Assembly (NCBI GenBank): GCA_040880125.1
Contig: JBBDJB010000003.1
Location: 124,001 to 188,000, forward strand
Length of the DNA stretch: 64,000 nucleotides
DNA from: JBBDJB01 sp040880125
GTDB taxonomy: Bacteria; Planctomycetota; Planctomycetia; Pirellulales; JBBDJB01
Direction of reading: 5' to 3'
The notes under the pieces were generated by a model, which saw only the letters and a program-made list of their open reading frames with translations, was not told the DNA's origin and did not search any database. Shown here in pieces: positions 55,799-64,000 of this stretch (the first letter of the stretch is position 1; each line of letters begins with the position of its first letter). The position numbers and the translations under genes were made by a program.

Positions 55799-57049
55799 CT
55801 ACCCGGCGGAGAGTGCGGCCGATACGCTGGCGTCCAGCGTATCGAGGATAGCTCCGGAGGCTACCGCTGGCGCGAAATCGCGATTATCTTCCGACCCCAT
55901 GTTGCGTGCGGTACACGCTTCACCGCCGCGCACGAACGGGCTCTCGTCCGCCGGACGATCGCCGAAGCTGATGCCCAGCGCCCGGGCGGCCTGGACCGCG
56001 GAACCACTGGGATCGACGCGCGAGAGTCGATGCACCGCGCTGGCGATCGGCACGCTTTCGATGTGCGGCGGCCGATAGCAGATCATCTGCCCGAAGTTCT
56101 CCTCGACGATCAGCCGCACCGCATGCGCGCCGAACTGCGTCGCAAGGACTCGGTCGAATGTGGTCGGCGGGCCGCCACGCTGCAAATGCCCCAGCACGGC
56201 CGTCCGCACCTCCCGGTGCAGCCGGTGTTCCAACTCGGCGGCCACGCATCCGGCGATCCCACCTAGGCGGACCTGCCCTGCCCCGCTTTCGGCACCGCCC
56301 GTCACTAGTTCGCCGCTTGGCAGCACCGCGCCTTCAGCCACTACTACTAGCGTAAATTTTTTGCCTTGGCTTTCGCGATGCAGGACCTTGTGACAGACGT
56401 TCTCGAACGTCCAAGAAATCTCCGGGATGAGAATCACGTCGCCGCCGCCAGCAATGCCTGCGTGCAGCGCGATCCAGCCCGCGTGCCGGCCCATCACTTC
56501 CAGAACCATGATCCGCTGGTGGCTGGCCGCTGTCGTGTGCAGCCTATCCAAGGCGTCGGTGGCGCAGGCCACTGCGCTGTCGAAGCCGAACGTAAACGCC
56601 GTCGCCGACAGATCGTTGTCGATCGTCTTGGGAACACCGACCACGGGAATGCCGTGCTCGTGGAACTGCTGGGCGATTGTCAGCGATCCATCTCCGCCCA
56701 CGCAGATCAGACCGCAGAGCCCAAGCTGGTCCACAGTGACCTGCACGGCCTCCAACAACTCGTGGTCGAGGGCCACGCGGTCGTCGACGCCCCGGGTGGC
56801 AACGAAGCGCCCCTTGTTGGTGGAGCCCAGTATCGTGCCACCCTGGTGCAGGATGCCGGAGGTGTTTCTTGGGTTGAGCGGGATATAGCTCACCGGCTCA
56901 ATCAGTCCCTCGTACCCTCGTTGGAAGCCAACGCAGTCGTAGTGGAGTTGCGACGCCGCCTTAACCACGCCACGGATCACCGCGTTGAGGCCCGGGCAGT
57001 CGCCGCCGCTGGTCAAGATGCCGATCCGCTGTTGCGAAGCTCGGGCCAT
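55799..57049 (-). CDS. 6-phosphofructokinase
   Basis: 416 residues from the ATG at 57049 (MARASQQRIGILTSGGDCPG); the frame runs upstream to 57124 without a good start. Motifs in order are TSGGDCPGLNAVIRG near 14-28, VGGDGSLTIAQQFHEHG near 110, VPKTIDNDLSATAFTFGFDS near 132 and EVMGRHAGWIALHAG near 180. The donor-site pair is Gly in GGDGS and Lys in PKTIDND. Pyrophosphate enzymes usually have Asp and Lys, and classic ATP enzymes Gly and Gly, so this is the mixed type known from ATP-using group III PFKs. It catalyses phosphorylation of fructose 6-phosphate in the cytosol. ATP as donor is likely but not certain. Confidence 0.93.
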   Translation of the reverse strand: MARASQQRIGILTSGGDCPGLNAVIRGVVKAASQLHYDCVGFQRGYEGLIEPVSYIPLNPRNTSGILHQGGTILGSTNKGRFVATRGVDDRVALDHELLEAVQVTVDQLGLCGLICVGGDGSLTIAQQFHEHGIPVVGVPKTIDNDLSATAFTFGFDSAVACATDALDRLHTTAASHQRIMVLEVMGRHAGWIALHAGIAGGGDVILIPEISWTFENVCHKVLHRESQGKKFTLVVVAEGAVLPSGELVTGGAESGAGQVRLGGIAGCVAAELEHRLHREVRTAVLGHLQRGGPPTTFDRVLATQFGAHAVRLIVEENFGQMICYRPPHIESVPIASAVHRLSRVDPSGSAVQAARALGISFGDRPADESPFVRGGEACTARNMGSEDNRDFAPAVASGAILDTLDASVSAALSAG

Positions 57050-57474
57050 GGTGGGAGATTCTCGCTGGGTGGGAAGGGCGGAAGGCACGCGCCGGCGGGG
57101 TGGTGGTGAACCCGCCGGCCGCACGGAATGTCATGACGGCGGTCGGCCGCCGGACTGGTTTCGCAGGGTTCGTTTTGCACGGGTTCGCCGAAGTGTCGCG
57201 CGGACCGGGGCGCCGGAGCCGCAGCCGAGACTGATCCGGCCTACGCAATTTTAGGTCACAATCGCCGCCAGACGGCCGCGGCCGGCGGCATTTTGAGGGG
57301 CATTTCAACTGGCTCGGCGGAAAAGCGTCTGACCGCCGGAAAGCCGCATCGGTCCTGGTAAGGCACGGATGAGTTCAAACGCGGACGCCCTGTCATGCCG
57401 GCTTGATCGACGCGTATAATCTGATTTCCGTCCGGGGCCCGGCTCGCTCCGGCCCCTCGATCGCTAACGCACCC
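57050..57474. other. Divergent promoter region between PFK and MFS genes
   Basis: The 425 bases hold TATAAT at 57415-57420 on the + strand, 55 bases before the MFS start. A recognisable -35 box is weak (TGTCAT at 57391-57396, 18 bases before). No gene, repeat or clear hairpin was seen. Confidence 0.55.
57391..57420 (+). promoter_or_regulatory. Possible promoter of the MFS gene
   Basis: A perfect TATAAT (57415-57420) has only a poor -35 match (TGTCAT at 57391-57396, 18-base spacer). It is well placed for the gene at 57475. Confidence 0.4.
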
Positions 57475-58803
57475 ATGGATTCGACTCACCCCCGAAACGG
57501 CTCTCGACGCCGGCGTCGCACTGATCGTCCGGCCCGGCCGGATGATGCTTCGCCGCACGCCTACGGCCGCGACTTCTGGCTGGCGTACGCCGCGAACACG
57601 CTGCTGATGACGGCAGTCAGCCTGCTGTTTCGCTATAGCGACTTCATCGAGGTGCTCGGCGGTACCGAACTCCAACTGGGTTGGATCGTCGGCATCGGCG
57701 CCGTGGGTAGCCTCGGCATGCGACTTTTCCAGGGAATGGGAATCGATCGGCTGGGGCCCCGGCTTATTTGGCTGGTCTCGCTGCTGGCAGTCGCTGCCGC
57801 CCTCGCGGCCCATCTGGCGATTTCGCGCGTCGACACCCCGGCGGTTTATCTGGTCCGCGTGCTCTACCACACGGCGCTGGCCGGGGCTTTTGGCGCCTCG
57901 ATCACCGCCATCTCCATTCGTGCACCGGCGGCCCGCATGGCCGAAGTGATCGGCATGCTCGGCTCGTCCGGATTCGTCGGAATGATCCTCGGCAGCCAGC
58001 TTGGCGATGTGCTGTGCAGGCAAACACCGCTGGAGCGATGGCATCTGGACCGGCTTTTCATCGCGGCGGCACTGCTCGTGCTGGCCTCGCTGGCCTGTGC
58101 ACACCTGGCGACGCGCCACGACCGCCGGCCCCTCAAGCGCAAGCATATTCCGATGACGACGCTCGTCCGCCGCTATCATCCCGGCTCGCTCTTGGTCATG
58201 GCCGTGGTGATGGGCATGGGGCTGGGCCTCCCTAACACATTCCTGCGGCCGTTCACTCAGGCGCTGGGAATCTCGCAGATTGCGCTGTTTTTCACAGCCT
58301 ATTCGATCACCGCCTTCGTCACACGGATCGCCGCCCGCCGTGTGCCGGACCGGCTGGGCATCCGCCCGACCGTGCTGCTGGGTATGTCGGTCCTGGCGAT
58401 CAGCATGTTGCTCTACCTGACGGTGGACTCCCTCTGGGCGCTGATCCTCCCGGGCGTGGTCAGCGGGATCGCCCATGCGCTGCTTTTCCCCTCCGTGGTG
58501 GCGGGCGCTAGCCGCGCGTTTCCCCACCGCTACCGTGGGCTGGGGACGACACTGGTGCTGGGCATGTTCGACCTGGGCAACCTGATTGGTATGCCGCTGG
58601 CCGGCACGCTCGTGTTCGCCTCCAAGAGCGCCGGGCTGCCCCCCTATCCGACGATGTTCGTGACATTCGCCACGATCATCATCGCGGCGAGCAGCTACTA
58701 CGCGCTGGCCTCACGCAAGAAGGCATCGCCGGTCGAGCGTGCCGAGGCTGCGCGTGAGTCTTCCGCCGATGCGACACCGACCGAGCTGGTCGGCAAGGCG
58801 TAG
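57475..58803 (+). CDS. MFS transporter
   Basis: 442 residues from the ATG at 57475 (MDSTHPRNGSRRRRR); upstream in-frame codons to 57403 look non-coding. About twelve hydrophobic segments are visible. Between spans 2 and 3 lies GSLGMRLFQGMGIDRLGPRL, which matches the MFS motif A pattern (G-x-x-x-D-R-x-G). The same region of the second half reads ARRVPDRLGIRPTVLLG near 310. A charged Arg/Lys-rich N-terminus and a Glu/Ala-rich C-terminal tail are cytosolic. The substrate is not known. It is divergent from the phosphofructokinase gene. Confidence 0.92.
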   Translation: MDSTHPRNGSRRRRRTDRPARPDDASPHAYGRDFWLAYAANTLLMTAVSLLFRYSDFIEVLGGTELQLGWIVGIGAVGSLGMRLFQGMGIDRLGPRLIWLVSLLAVAAALAAHLAISRVDTPAVYLVRVLYHTALAGAFGASITAISIRAPAARMAEVIGMLGSSGFVGMILGSQLGDVLCRQTPLERWHLDRLFIAAALLVLASLACAHLATRHDRRPLKRKHIPMTTLVRRYHPGSLLVMAVVMGMGLGLPNTFLRPFTQALGISQIALFFTAYSITAFVTRIAARRVPDRLGIRPTVLLGMSVLAISMLLYLTVDSLWALILPGVVSGIAHALLFPSVVAGASRAFPHRYRGLGTTLVLGMFDLGNLIGMPLAGTLVFASKSAGLPPYPTMFVTFATIIIAASSYYALASRKKASPVERAEAARESSADATPTELVGKA

Positions 58804-59045
58804 TCGCCCCCATCGGCCACGCAACCGGTAAACTTCCCGCGACTGCTTCCACCCGGACGATCGACAGCACCGCCACGTCCGTCAAAGGTGCTGCGTATTC
58901 TCTAAATACTGCCTCTTCCCCCGGTTCTCGCCAGGGTTTGCATTCCCTCAAATCTTCACAGTTGACGGATTGTGATGCCGATACCACTTACCGCGGATCG
59001 CCCGATTCGCTTCGCTCGACGCCCCGGGAGGACATGCCCGGGGCA

Positions 59046-59065
59046 ATTGCTGGTCCGCCAGCAAT
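59046..59065. repeat. Palindrome ATTGCTGG/CCAGCAAT
   Basis: Eight-base perfect arms around TCCG. It resembles scattered TGCTGG-type palindromes that I have seen in planctomycete genomes. Related in composition to the one at 30562-30574. Confidence 0.6.
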
Positions 59066-59172
59066 GAGCAAGCCAAGGTGAGGGTGCCTTTTTTGGCGTT
59101 CGCCAGCCCGAACCGCGGGGGCGCTCGGTTGTATCCGCTCGTACGGTCTGTCGCGCCGAACCAACGGCGCAG

Positions 59173-59207
59173 CGGGCACCTTCGCCTCGGCGAAGCCTAC
59201 GTGCCCG
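59173..59207. repeat. Hairpin CGGGCAC...CTTCGCC/GGCGAAG...GTGCCCG
   Basis: Outer arms CGGGCAC and GTGCCCG enclose an inner perfect hairpin CTTCGCC-TC-GGCGAAG (59180-59195). The double stem 72 bases before tpsB could be a repeat element or a leader structure. Confidence 0.65.
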
Positions 59208-59278
59208 TTGGCAAGAGGACCCACATGCCAGGACCGCCATAGGCCCACCCACAATTCGTTTCCCGCCGGAAAGCAGTC

Positions 59279-61036
59279 ATGAAAGCCCACTACCAAGACT
59301 GCGGCGGCCGCCGCAGTCGCACCACGCCCGTTTGGCTCGCCCTTGTTGCGCTTGGGTGTTTGTGCGCCTCCATGCGCGCACAGGCCCAGGATTTCGAGCG
59401 ATACCGTCCGAAGGTTCCCTACAACACCGAAGGCGAGTCGAAGCTGCCGGAAGAGCCCAAAGAGGCCACCGGCGACACCAAAGTCCTGGTTGACGAGCTA
59501 CGGGCGCTGGTGTTTGTCGATCATCCGGATCAGGTTATCGCCGGACCGCTGCAAGTCGCCGACGGCATCCACGTCCAGGGCGAAAGCCTCGGCATGTTGC
59601 GGAACGAGGCCTTCCACGCCATCGTGCGGCCCTATCTCCACGAGCCGATCACCATCCGCCGGCTAAACGAGATGACCCGCGACGTCATCCTGTTCTATCG
59701 CCGCAGCGATCGGCCAGTGGTCGACGTGAGCGTGCCGGTGCAGGACGTCACCGACGGGATCGTCCAGGTGGTGGTGACCGAGGCCCGGGTAGGCAAGGTT
59801 CGCGTCGAGGACGCCTGCTTCTTCGATCCGTGCCACATGGCGCTGCAGCCGTGCGTCTCCTCGGGCGACATCATTTTCGAGTCGATGTTGCTGGAAGACC
59901 TGCAGTGGCTGAACCAGAACCCCTTCCGCGAAGTCGACATGGAGCTGACGCCGGGCGACGCCTTCGGCGAGACCGACGTGGTATTCAAAGTCCGTGACCG
60001 CCGCCCATTGCGGGTGTACACCGGCTATGAGGACACCGGCACGCGACAAACCGACCTGGAGCGGCTCCTGTTCGGGCTGAACTACGGCAACATGTTCGAC
60101 CGCGGGCACCAGGTAGCATATCAGTACACCGTCAGTCCCGACTTCGACGACCTGGCGGCGCACTCGGTGCTGTACTCCATCCCGCTGCTGAATCGCGATA
60201 CGCTTGCCTTCTGGGGAAGCTATGCCGACACCAGCGCCGCGGCAACGCCGTTCGACCTGACCGGCAGGGCTTGGCAGACGTCGTTGCGATACAACCGCAA
60301 CTTCTGCGCTCACGAGTGCTGGGAGCATTACGGCGTGGCCGGTTTCGACTTCAAGCAGACCAACACGAACCTGGACTTTGGCGGCACGCAGGTCTTCGAC
60401 AGCAGTGCGGACATTGTCCAGTTCATGGCGGGATATCATGCCATCCGCCGCAACGGCCGCAGCGCACTGGCGGTAGGCGGGGAAATGTTCGCCAGCCCGG
60501 GCGAGTTGTCATCGGGCAACGATGATGAGTCGTTCCAGGTCATCCGCGCCGGTGCCACCGCGGATTACTTCTACACGCGGATGTACGCCGAGCGGCAACT
60601 GCCCCTGAACGGTTGGTTGAACTTCGTGGCACGGATCACCGGCCAAATCTCCGAGGCGAACCTGCTGCCCAGCGAAACGCTCGGCTTCGGCGGCTACACC
60701 TCCGTCCGCGGCTACGATATGCGGGTCGTCAATGCCGACAGCGGCTACGTCCTAAACCTGGAACTTCGCAGCGAGCCGGTCACGCTGGGATTGGCCAAGC
60801 GCCACTGCGATGAGTTCCAGTGGCTGCTCTTCTACGATGCCGGTGAGGCATCGAACCACTCGCTGCTGCCGGGCGAAGACCCGAGCATCGACTTGAACAG
60901 CGCCGGTGCGGGCTTCCGTTACAGCGCCGGGCCAAACCTGAGCATGCGGTTCGACTACGGCTGGCAACTCAACGACATCACCGCGATGCCGGATCACGAT
61001 TCGCGGGCGCACGTGGGCATTGTTTTCGCCCGGTAA
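59279..61036 (+). CDS. Two-partner secretion transporter TpsB (ShlB/FhaC/HecB family)
   Basis: 585 residues with GGAAAG before the ATG and a signal peptide (LVALGCLCASMRAQAQ). A POTRA_2 domain lies near 95-175 (ADGIHVQGESLGMLRNEAFH; VTDGIVQVVVTEARVGKVRV), a second near 180-245, then a 16-stranded-type barrel to the end. The L6 motif region reads LGFGGYTSVRGYDMRV near 470, matching the VRGY signature. The C-terminus ends VGIVFAR. It has unusual Cys-containing segments near 180-195 (CFFDPCHM...PCVSSGD) and 341-346 (NFCAHECWEHYG). It exports the TpsA product encoded next across the outer membrane. Confidence 0.93.
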   Translation: MKAHYQDCGGRRSRTTPVWLALVALGCLCASMRAQAQDFERYRPKVPYNTEGESKLPEEPKEATGDTKVLVDELRALVFVDHPDQVIAGPLQVADGIHVQGESLGMLRNEAFHAIVRPYLHEPITIRRLNEMTRDVILFYRRSDRPVVDVSVPVQDVTDGIVQVVVTEARVGKVRVEDACFFDPCHMALQPCVSSGDIIFESMLLEDLQWLNQNPFREVDMELTPGDAFGETDVVFKVRDRRPLRVYTGYEDTGTRQTDLERLLFGLNYGNMFDRGHQVAYQYTVSPDFDDLAAHSVLYSIPLLNRDTLAFWGSYADTSAAATPFDLTGRAWQTSLRYNRNFCAHECWEHYGVAGFDFKQTNTNLDFGGTQVFDSSADIVQFMAGYHAIRRNGRSALAVGGEMFASPGELSSGNDDESFQVIRAGATADYFYTRMYAERQLPLNGWLNFVARITGQISEANLLPSETLGFGGYTSVRGYDMRVVNADSGYVLNLELRSEPVTLGLAKRHCDEFQWLLFYDAGEASNHSLLPGEDPSIDLNSAGAGFRYSAGPNLSMRFDYGWQLNDITAMPDHDSRAHVGIVFAR

Positions 61037-61054
61037 ACGCTCGAATCTCGCTGG

Positions 61055-61073
61055 GCCTCGTGCAGGCTTTTTT
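61055..61073 (+). terminator. Possible intrinsic terminator after tpsB
   Basis: GCCT and AGGC pair around CGTGC and are followed at once by six T residues (61068-61073). The stem is only 4 bp, so it is weak. It lies 19 bases after the tpsB stop. Confidence 0.45.
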
Positions 61074-61468
61074 CAAGACCTTTCGCGTCGCGGCGCCGCA
61101 ACCGGCACTGCAGAGGCGAGAGGTCTTTTTCATGCGCGCATCGCGAACGCAACGACGGCCGTTGTGTTGCTGGCTTGTGAAAACACAGCCGTGGTTGAGA
61201 TTGAGTTCGCGACAGGCGGAATTCTCACGAATTCAGCTACCGGTTAGGCGCCGTACTACGCCCAAATTCGGTTGACTTTTCGCCACGGTCAGCCGCGCCA
61301 CGCGTCAACGCCGGTCCGGCCGGCGCGTGCGCTTCTTTCCGCACGAGAATCCTCTCCCGCCCGATTGACCCTCGCGGCGGAAGCTGTATGCGGCCGTTGA
61401 CGATTCTGACGGCGCAGGCGCGCACCAGTTGGGTCAAATCGGGCAAAAAAAGTTGGAGACGGGATCGA

Positions 61469-61531
61469 CCTCTGAATATGCTGGAGGAATCTCCTCGCTT
61501 CTCCAGTTGACCCATCTCCCGTATTCAGAGG
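61469..61531 (+). promoter_or_regulatory. Strong stem-loop in the tpsA leader
   Basis: CCTCTGAATA (61469-61478) and TATTCAGAGG (61522-61531) are a perfect 10-base inverted repeat. Inside it CTGGAG (61481-61486) pairs with CTCCAG (61501-61506). A TGGGTCA/TGACCCA pair (about 61431 and 61508) offers an alternative fold. The 3' arm ends 10 bases before the tpsA ATG and would cover its ribosome site. A role in translational control is inferred. Confidence 0.6.
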
Positions 61532-61541
61532 CACCGCTTCG

Positions 61542-64000
61542 ATGAGACACCGGAGTCTTTTCTTACGAATCGCCTTGGCTCGCAAGGCCCGGACTATCGT
61601 CCTGTTGCAAATCTATTCGCTGGTCTTCATGACCACGCCCGTCGCCCTGGCCAACCCATTTGGCGGCGAGGTCGTCGCGGGCAGCGCCGCGATCAGTTCC
61701 GCCGGCAATACGATGACGATCAATCAATCGACCGATCGCGCGATCATCAACTGGCAGGGCTTCTCGATCGGCGCGAATGAGATCACGCGCTTCAACCAGC
61801 CCGGCAGCACCGCCGCGATTCTCAATCGAGTCACCAGCGGCAATCCTTCCAGCCTGATGGGCACGATGGAGTCGAACGGTCAGGTGTTCCTGATCAACCC
61901 GAACGGGATCATCGTCGGACAGGGCGCGAACATCAATGTGGGCAGCTTCATCGCCTCGACGCTCGACGTCGACAACGCCCAGTTTATGAGCGGCGGCGAC
62001 CTCCACTTCTCCGGCAACTCGAACGCGGCGATTATCAATCACGGCCGCATCCGGGCGATTGAGGGCGATATCTATATGATCGGCAGCCGTGTCGAAAACC
62101 ACGGCGTGCTGCAAGCCTCGCACGGCACCGTCGGCATGGCCGCCGGACAAGACGTGCTATTGATCGACGGAGCCCATCAACACCTGGTCGTGCGGCCTTC
62201 GGCCTCCTCGGTCAACACGACCGGCGTGGTAAATACGGGATTGATTGAGGCGGTGCAGGCGGAACTGGCCGTCCACGGCAACGTCTACGCTTTGGCCATC
62301 AATAACGAAGGCACTATTCGCGCAACCGGATCGGTAGCCCGCGACGGACGCGTCTACCTGACAACCGGCGGTAGCGGCGTGATTCGCAACAGCGGCGACC
62401 TGATCGCCAAAACCGGCGACGACGGCGGCCACGTGTCAATCGACGCTGGCGAAAACGGAGCGGTTGAACTGGGCGGCAACGTCGACGTCACCGGTGAGCA
62501 CGGCGGCAGCGTGCAGATGACCGGCGGCACGATCAACGTCGAAGGCGCCTTGGTCGACGCCAGCGGAAATTCCGGTGGCGGGGAAATCCTCATCGGCGGC
62601 GATTATCAGGGCCAGGGTGAACTGGCACATGCCTCCTTCACCAGTGTGGATGAGACCTCAACACTACGAGCCGACGCGACGAGCTTGGGCGACGGCGGGC
62701 GCATCGTCGTCTGGGCCGACGACACGGCCTCGTTCCAGGGATCGCTGTCCGCCCGGGGCGGCGTGCTCGGCGGCAACGGCGGCCAGGCGGAAGTCTCCGG
62801 CCTGAACCAGCTCCAGTTCGCCGGACTCGCGGACTTGGGCGCGGCGGCCGGCAATAACGGCTCGCTGTTGTTGGATCCCGATAGCTTCACAATCGGCCCG
62901 GCCGAGGCGTTCTGGATCGCCATGGCCTTGAATCTAGGAACCGACGTCACCGTGACGACGCAAGGGCATACGCCGGCGATTCTTCCGCTGCCGGCGCCGA
63001 CTCCGGCCGCTTCGAGCGACTTGTTCGTCAATTCGGACGTCGTGTGGGTTGGTGGCGGAAGCCTTTCGCTGCTGGCCGAGGACAATCTGTACATCAACGC
63101 CGACGTGATCGCACTGGGCGGCGGTGGAATTCTGCTGGTCGGCGGTTGGGACGGCACCACGCTACCCTTCACCGGCTCGCCGCTCACCTCTTGGGGCGGC
63201 GGCGACGTCATTATGGACGCCGGCGCGGCCGGCCGTTCGCTCGAGGTCACCTCGACCTTCAGCAATGTCGACGTCTGGACGAACAACCTGCTGATGACCG
63301 GGTCGGCCACCGATGGCGTGGCCCTGCACTCGCGGCTGGCCGAAACGGTGATCAATGCCCAGGGCGACGTGATCCTCGACGGCGGCAGCAGCTACGCCCA
63401 GATTGGCCGTCATAACAATGGCTTCGCCATGGCCGACATCACGATCAACGCCGGTGGCGACGTGCGGCTACTGACCGGAACCGGTGGTGTGGCTCAGATC
63501 GGCCACGGTGGCACCGGCTCGGACGCCTTCTTTACGGGCGACATCTCCATCCAATCCGCCGATGGCGTCGTGGCCTTGGAGGCCGTTGACGACGCAGTGG
63601 CGCAGATCGGCCATGGCGGCAAAGACTCTACGTTCGCCATCGAGGGCGACATTGAAGTCTTCGCCCAGCACCACGTCCAGCCGAACGCCGCGGGCGAAAA
63701 CAGCACGGCCCAGATCGGCCACGGCGGAGAGAACTCCACCGGCGTGATTTCTGGCGACATCCACACCCAAGCCGTCTTCGGCAATACTTGGATGCTCTCC
63801 GAAGCGAATGACTCGGTCTCGCAGATCGGTCATGGCGGACGTGGTTTCGTCGGCGTCGCCGAAGGTGACGTGTGGACGCAGTTCGGCCAGGCCGCAATTC
63901 TCGAGACCAGCGGCGAGGGTGCTACCTCGCACATCGGTCACGGCGGCGCCGACAGCGTTGCCGCGCTCGCGGACGACGTCTTCGTCGATGGCAATGCCGA
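61542..64000 (+). CDS. TpsA exoprotein with filamentous-haemagglutinin N-terminal domain (3' partial)
   Basis: 819 residues visible, open to the window end. The ATG at 61542 starts an extended signal (KARTIVLLQIYSLVFMTTPV, cleavage near ALA). The TPS domain follows at about 38-290, with IINWQGFSIGANEITRF near 67, LNRVTSGNPSSLMGTM near 93-108 and INPNGIIVG near 118-126, which includes the family NPNGI motif. Beta-helix-type repeats continue (GGNVDVTGEHGGSVQMTGGT). A LLLDPDSFTIG segment near 445 resembles the end of the conserved N-terminal region in other TPS adhesins. From about residue 619 a 36-37 residue repeat with a QIGHGG core starts and continues off the end. It is exported by the TpsB encoded just upstream, probably as a surface adhesin. 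Confidence 0.93.
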   Translation, partial: MRHRSLFLRIALARKARTIVLLQIYSLVFMTTPVALANPFGGEVVAGSAAISSAGNTMTINQSTDRAIINWQGFSIGANEITRFNQPGSTAAILNRVTSGNPSSLMGTMESNGQVFLINPNGIIVGQGANINVGSFIASTLDVDNAQFMSGGDLHFSGNSNAAIINHGRIRAIEGDIYMIGSRVENHGVLQASHGTVGMAAGQDVLLIDGAHQHLVVRPSASSVNTTGVVNTGLIEAVQAELAVHGNVYALAINNEGTIRATGSVARDGRVYLTTGGSGVIRNSGDLIAKTGDDGGHVSIDAGENGAVELGGNVDVTGEHGGSVQMTGGTINVEGALVDASGNSGGGEILIGGDYQGQGELAHASFTSVDETSTLRADATSLGDGGRIVVWADDTASFQGSLSARGGVLGGNGGQAEVSGLNQLQFAGLADLGAAAGNNGSLLLDPDSFTIGPAEAFWIAMALNLGTDVTVTTQGHTPAILPLPAPTPAASSDLFVNSDVVWVGGGSLSLLAEDNLYINADVIALGGGGILLVGGWDGTTLPFTGSPLTSWGGGDVIMDAGAAGRSLEVTSTFSNVDVWTNNLLMTGSATDGVALHSRLAETVINAQGDVILDGGSSYAQIGRHNNGFAMADITINAGGDVRLLTGTGGVAQIGHGGTGSDAFFTGDISIQSADGVVALEAVDDAVAQIGHGGKDSTFAIEGDIEVFAQHHVQPNAAGENSTAQIGHGGENSTGVISGDIHTQAVFGNTWMLSEANDSVSQIGHGGRGFVGVAEGDVWTQFGQAAILETSGEGATSHIGHGGADSVAALADDVFVDGNA
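63399..64000 (+). repeat. QIGHGG repeat region of the TpsA passenger
   Basis: The Gln/His starting each core is at 63495, 63603, 63711, 63822 and 63930, giving spacings of 108, 108, 111 and 108 bases. A degenerate first unit (QIGRHNNG) is at 63399. Each unit reads roughly QIGHGG, eight variable residues, then GDI/GDV and a strand. The regular 36-residue period suggests one or two turns of a beta-helix per unit. The repeat goes past the window end. Confidence 0.9.

Larger units (their letters stand above)
58804..59278. other. 475-base gap with two REP-like palindromes before tpsB
   Basis: Between the MFS gene and tpsB lie two strong hairpins (59046-59065 and 59173-59207). A minus-strand open frame (58988-59296) covers them but reads as repeat translation. 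No convincing promoter for tpsB was found. Confidence 0.65.
61037..61541. other. 505-base tpsB-tpsA gap with terminator-like hairpin and leader stem
   Basis: It holds a weak terminator at 61055-61073 and a strong stem-loop at 61469-61531 that ends 10 bases before the tpsA ATG. I see no gene between them. The gap is long for a two-partner operon, so tpsA may have its own promoter. Confidence 0.65.

Noticed and set aside
58988..59296. 102-codon minus-strand frame between the MFS gene and tpsB
   Set aside because: It spans two palindromic repeats and overlaps the tpsB start; it reads as repeat translation.

Overview
The window is GC-rich chromosomal DNA from a planctomycete, most likely of the order Pirellulales. 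This rests on family content: paired cytochrome-c/WD40 and DUF1549/DUF1553 proteins, DUF1080 proteins, a Tat-exported Gfo/Idh/MocA oxidoreductase, a FecR-LamG protein beside an ECF-like sigma factor, and two short palindromic repeat families that I associate with planctomycete genomes. No phage, plasmid, insertion sequence or CRISPR array is evident.

Region 1 (1-21243, all on the + strand) is one long cluster: the 3' end of a beta-propeller gene, a terpene-cyclase-fold secreted protein, a MoxR ATPase, a DUF58 protein, a BatA-like VWA membrane protein, a VWA/GATase-like membrane protein, a large membrane/coiled-coil protein, two secreted helical proteins, an NPCBM protein, and three consecutive trypsin/PDZ (HtrA-like) proteins. 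Several junctions overlap by 4 bases, which suggests translational coupling. Only the first HtrA-like protein keeps a full catalytic triad. The second has lost the Ser. The third has lost all three residues and carries a fused alpha/beta-hydrolase domain that also lacks its nucleophile. I regard this MoxR-VWA-pseudoprotease set as the best candidate for an undescribed system.

Region 2 (21297-29859) looks like an accessory insertion: Gfo/Idh/MocA oxidoreductase, FecR-LamG protein, sigma factor, DUF1080 protein, GH97 glycosidase, sulfotransferase and a DUF6714-like protein. A 63-codon relic of the 3' end of the third HtrA-like gene, with an internal stop, lies at 25692-25880. So a paralogue of the region 1 array once stood there and was mostly replaced.

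Region 3 (30612-37893) holds an aldose epimerase, a multi-pass membrane protein, tRNA-Val(TAC) with a clear promoter, a small [2Fe-2S] ferredoxin, TrkA, TrkH and an SLC13 transporter.

Region 4 (38009-47150) holds the cytochrome-c/WD40 plus DUF1549/1553 pair behind a near-consensus promoter, an ABC-2 type ATPase/permease pair, a nitroreductase and an outer-membrane protein.

Region 5 (47599-58803) holds an MMPL/RND exporter, a ketosynthase-fold protein lacking all three catalytic residues, a GNAT-like protein, a DUF6807/DUF1080 pair, 6-phosphofructokinase and an MFS transporter.

Region 6 (59279-64000) is a two-partner secretion locus: a TpsB transporter followed by a TpsA exoprotein that runs off the window and contains a 36-37 residue repeat with a QIGHGG core. 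A strong hairpin lies just before tpsA.
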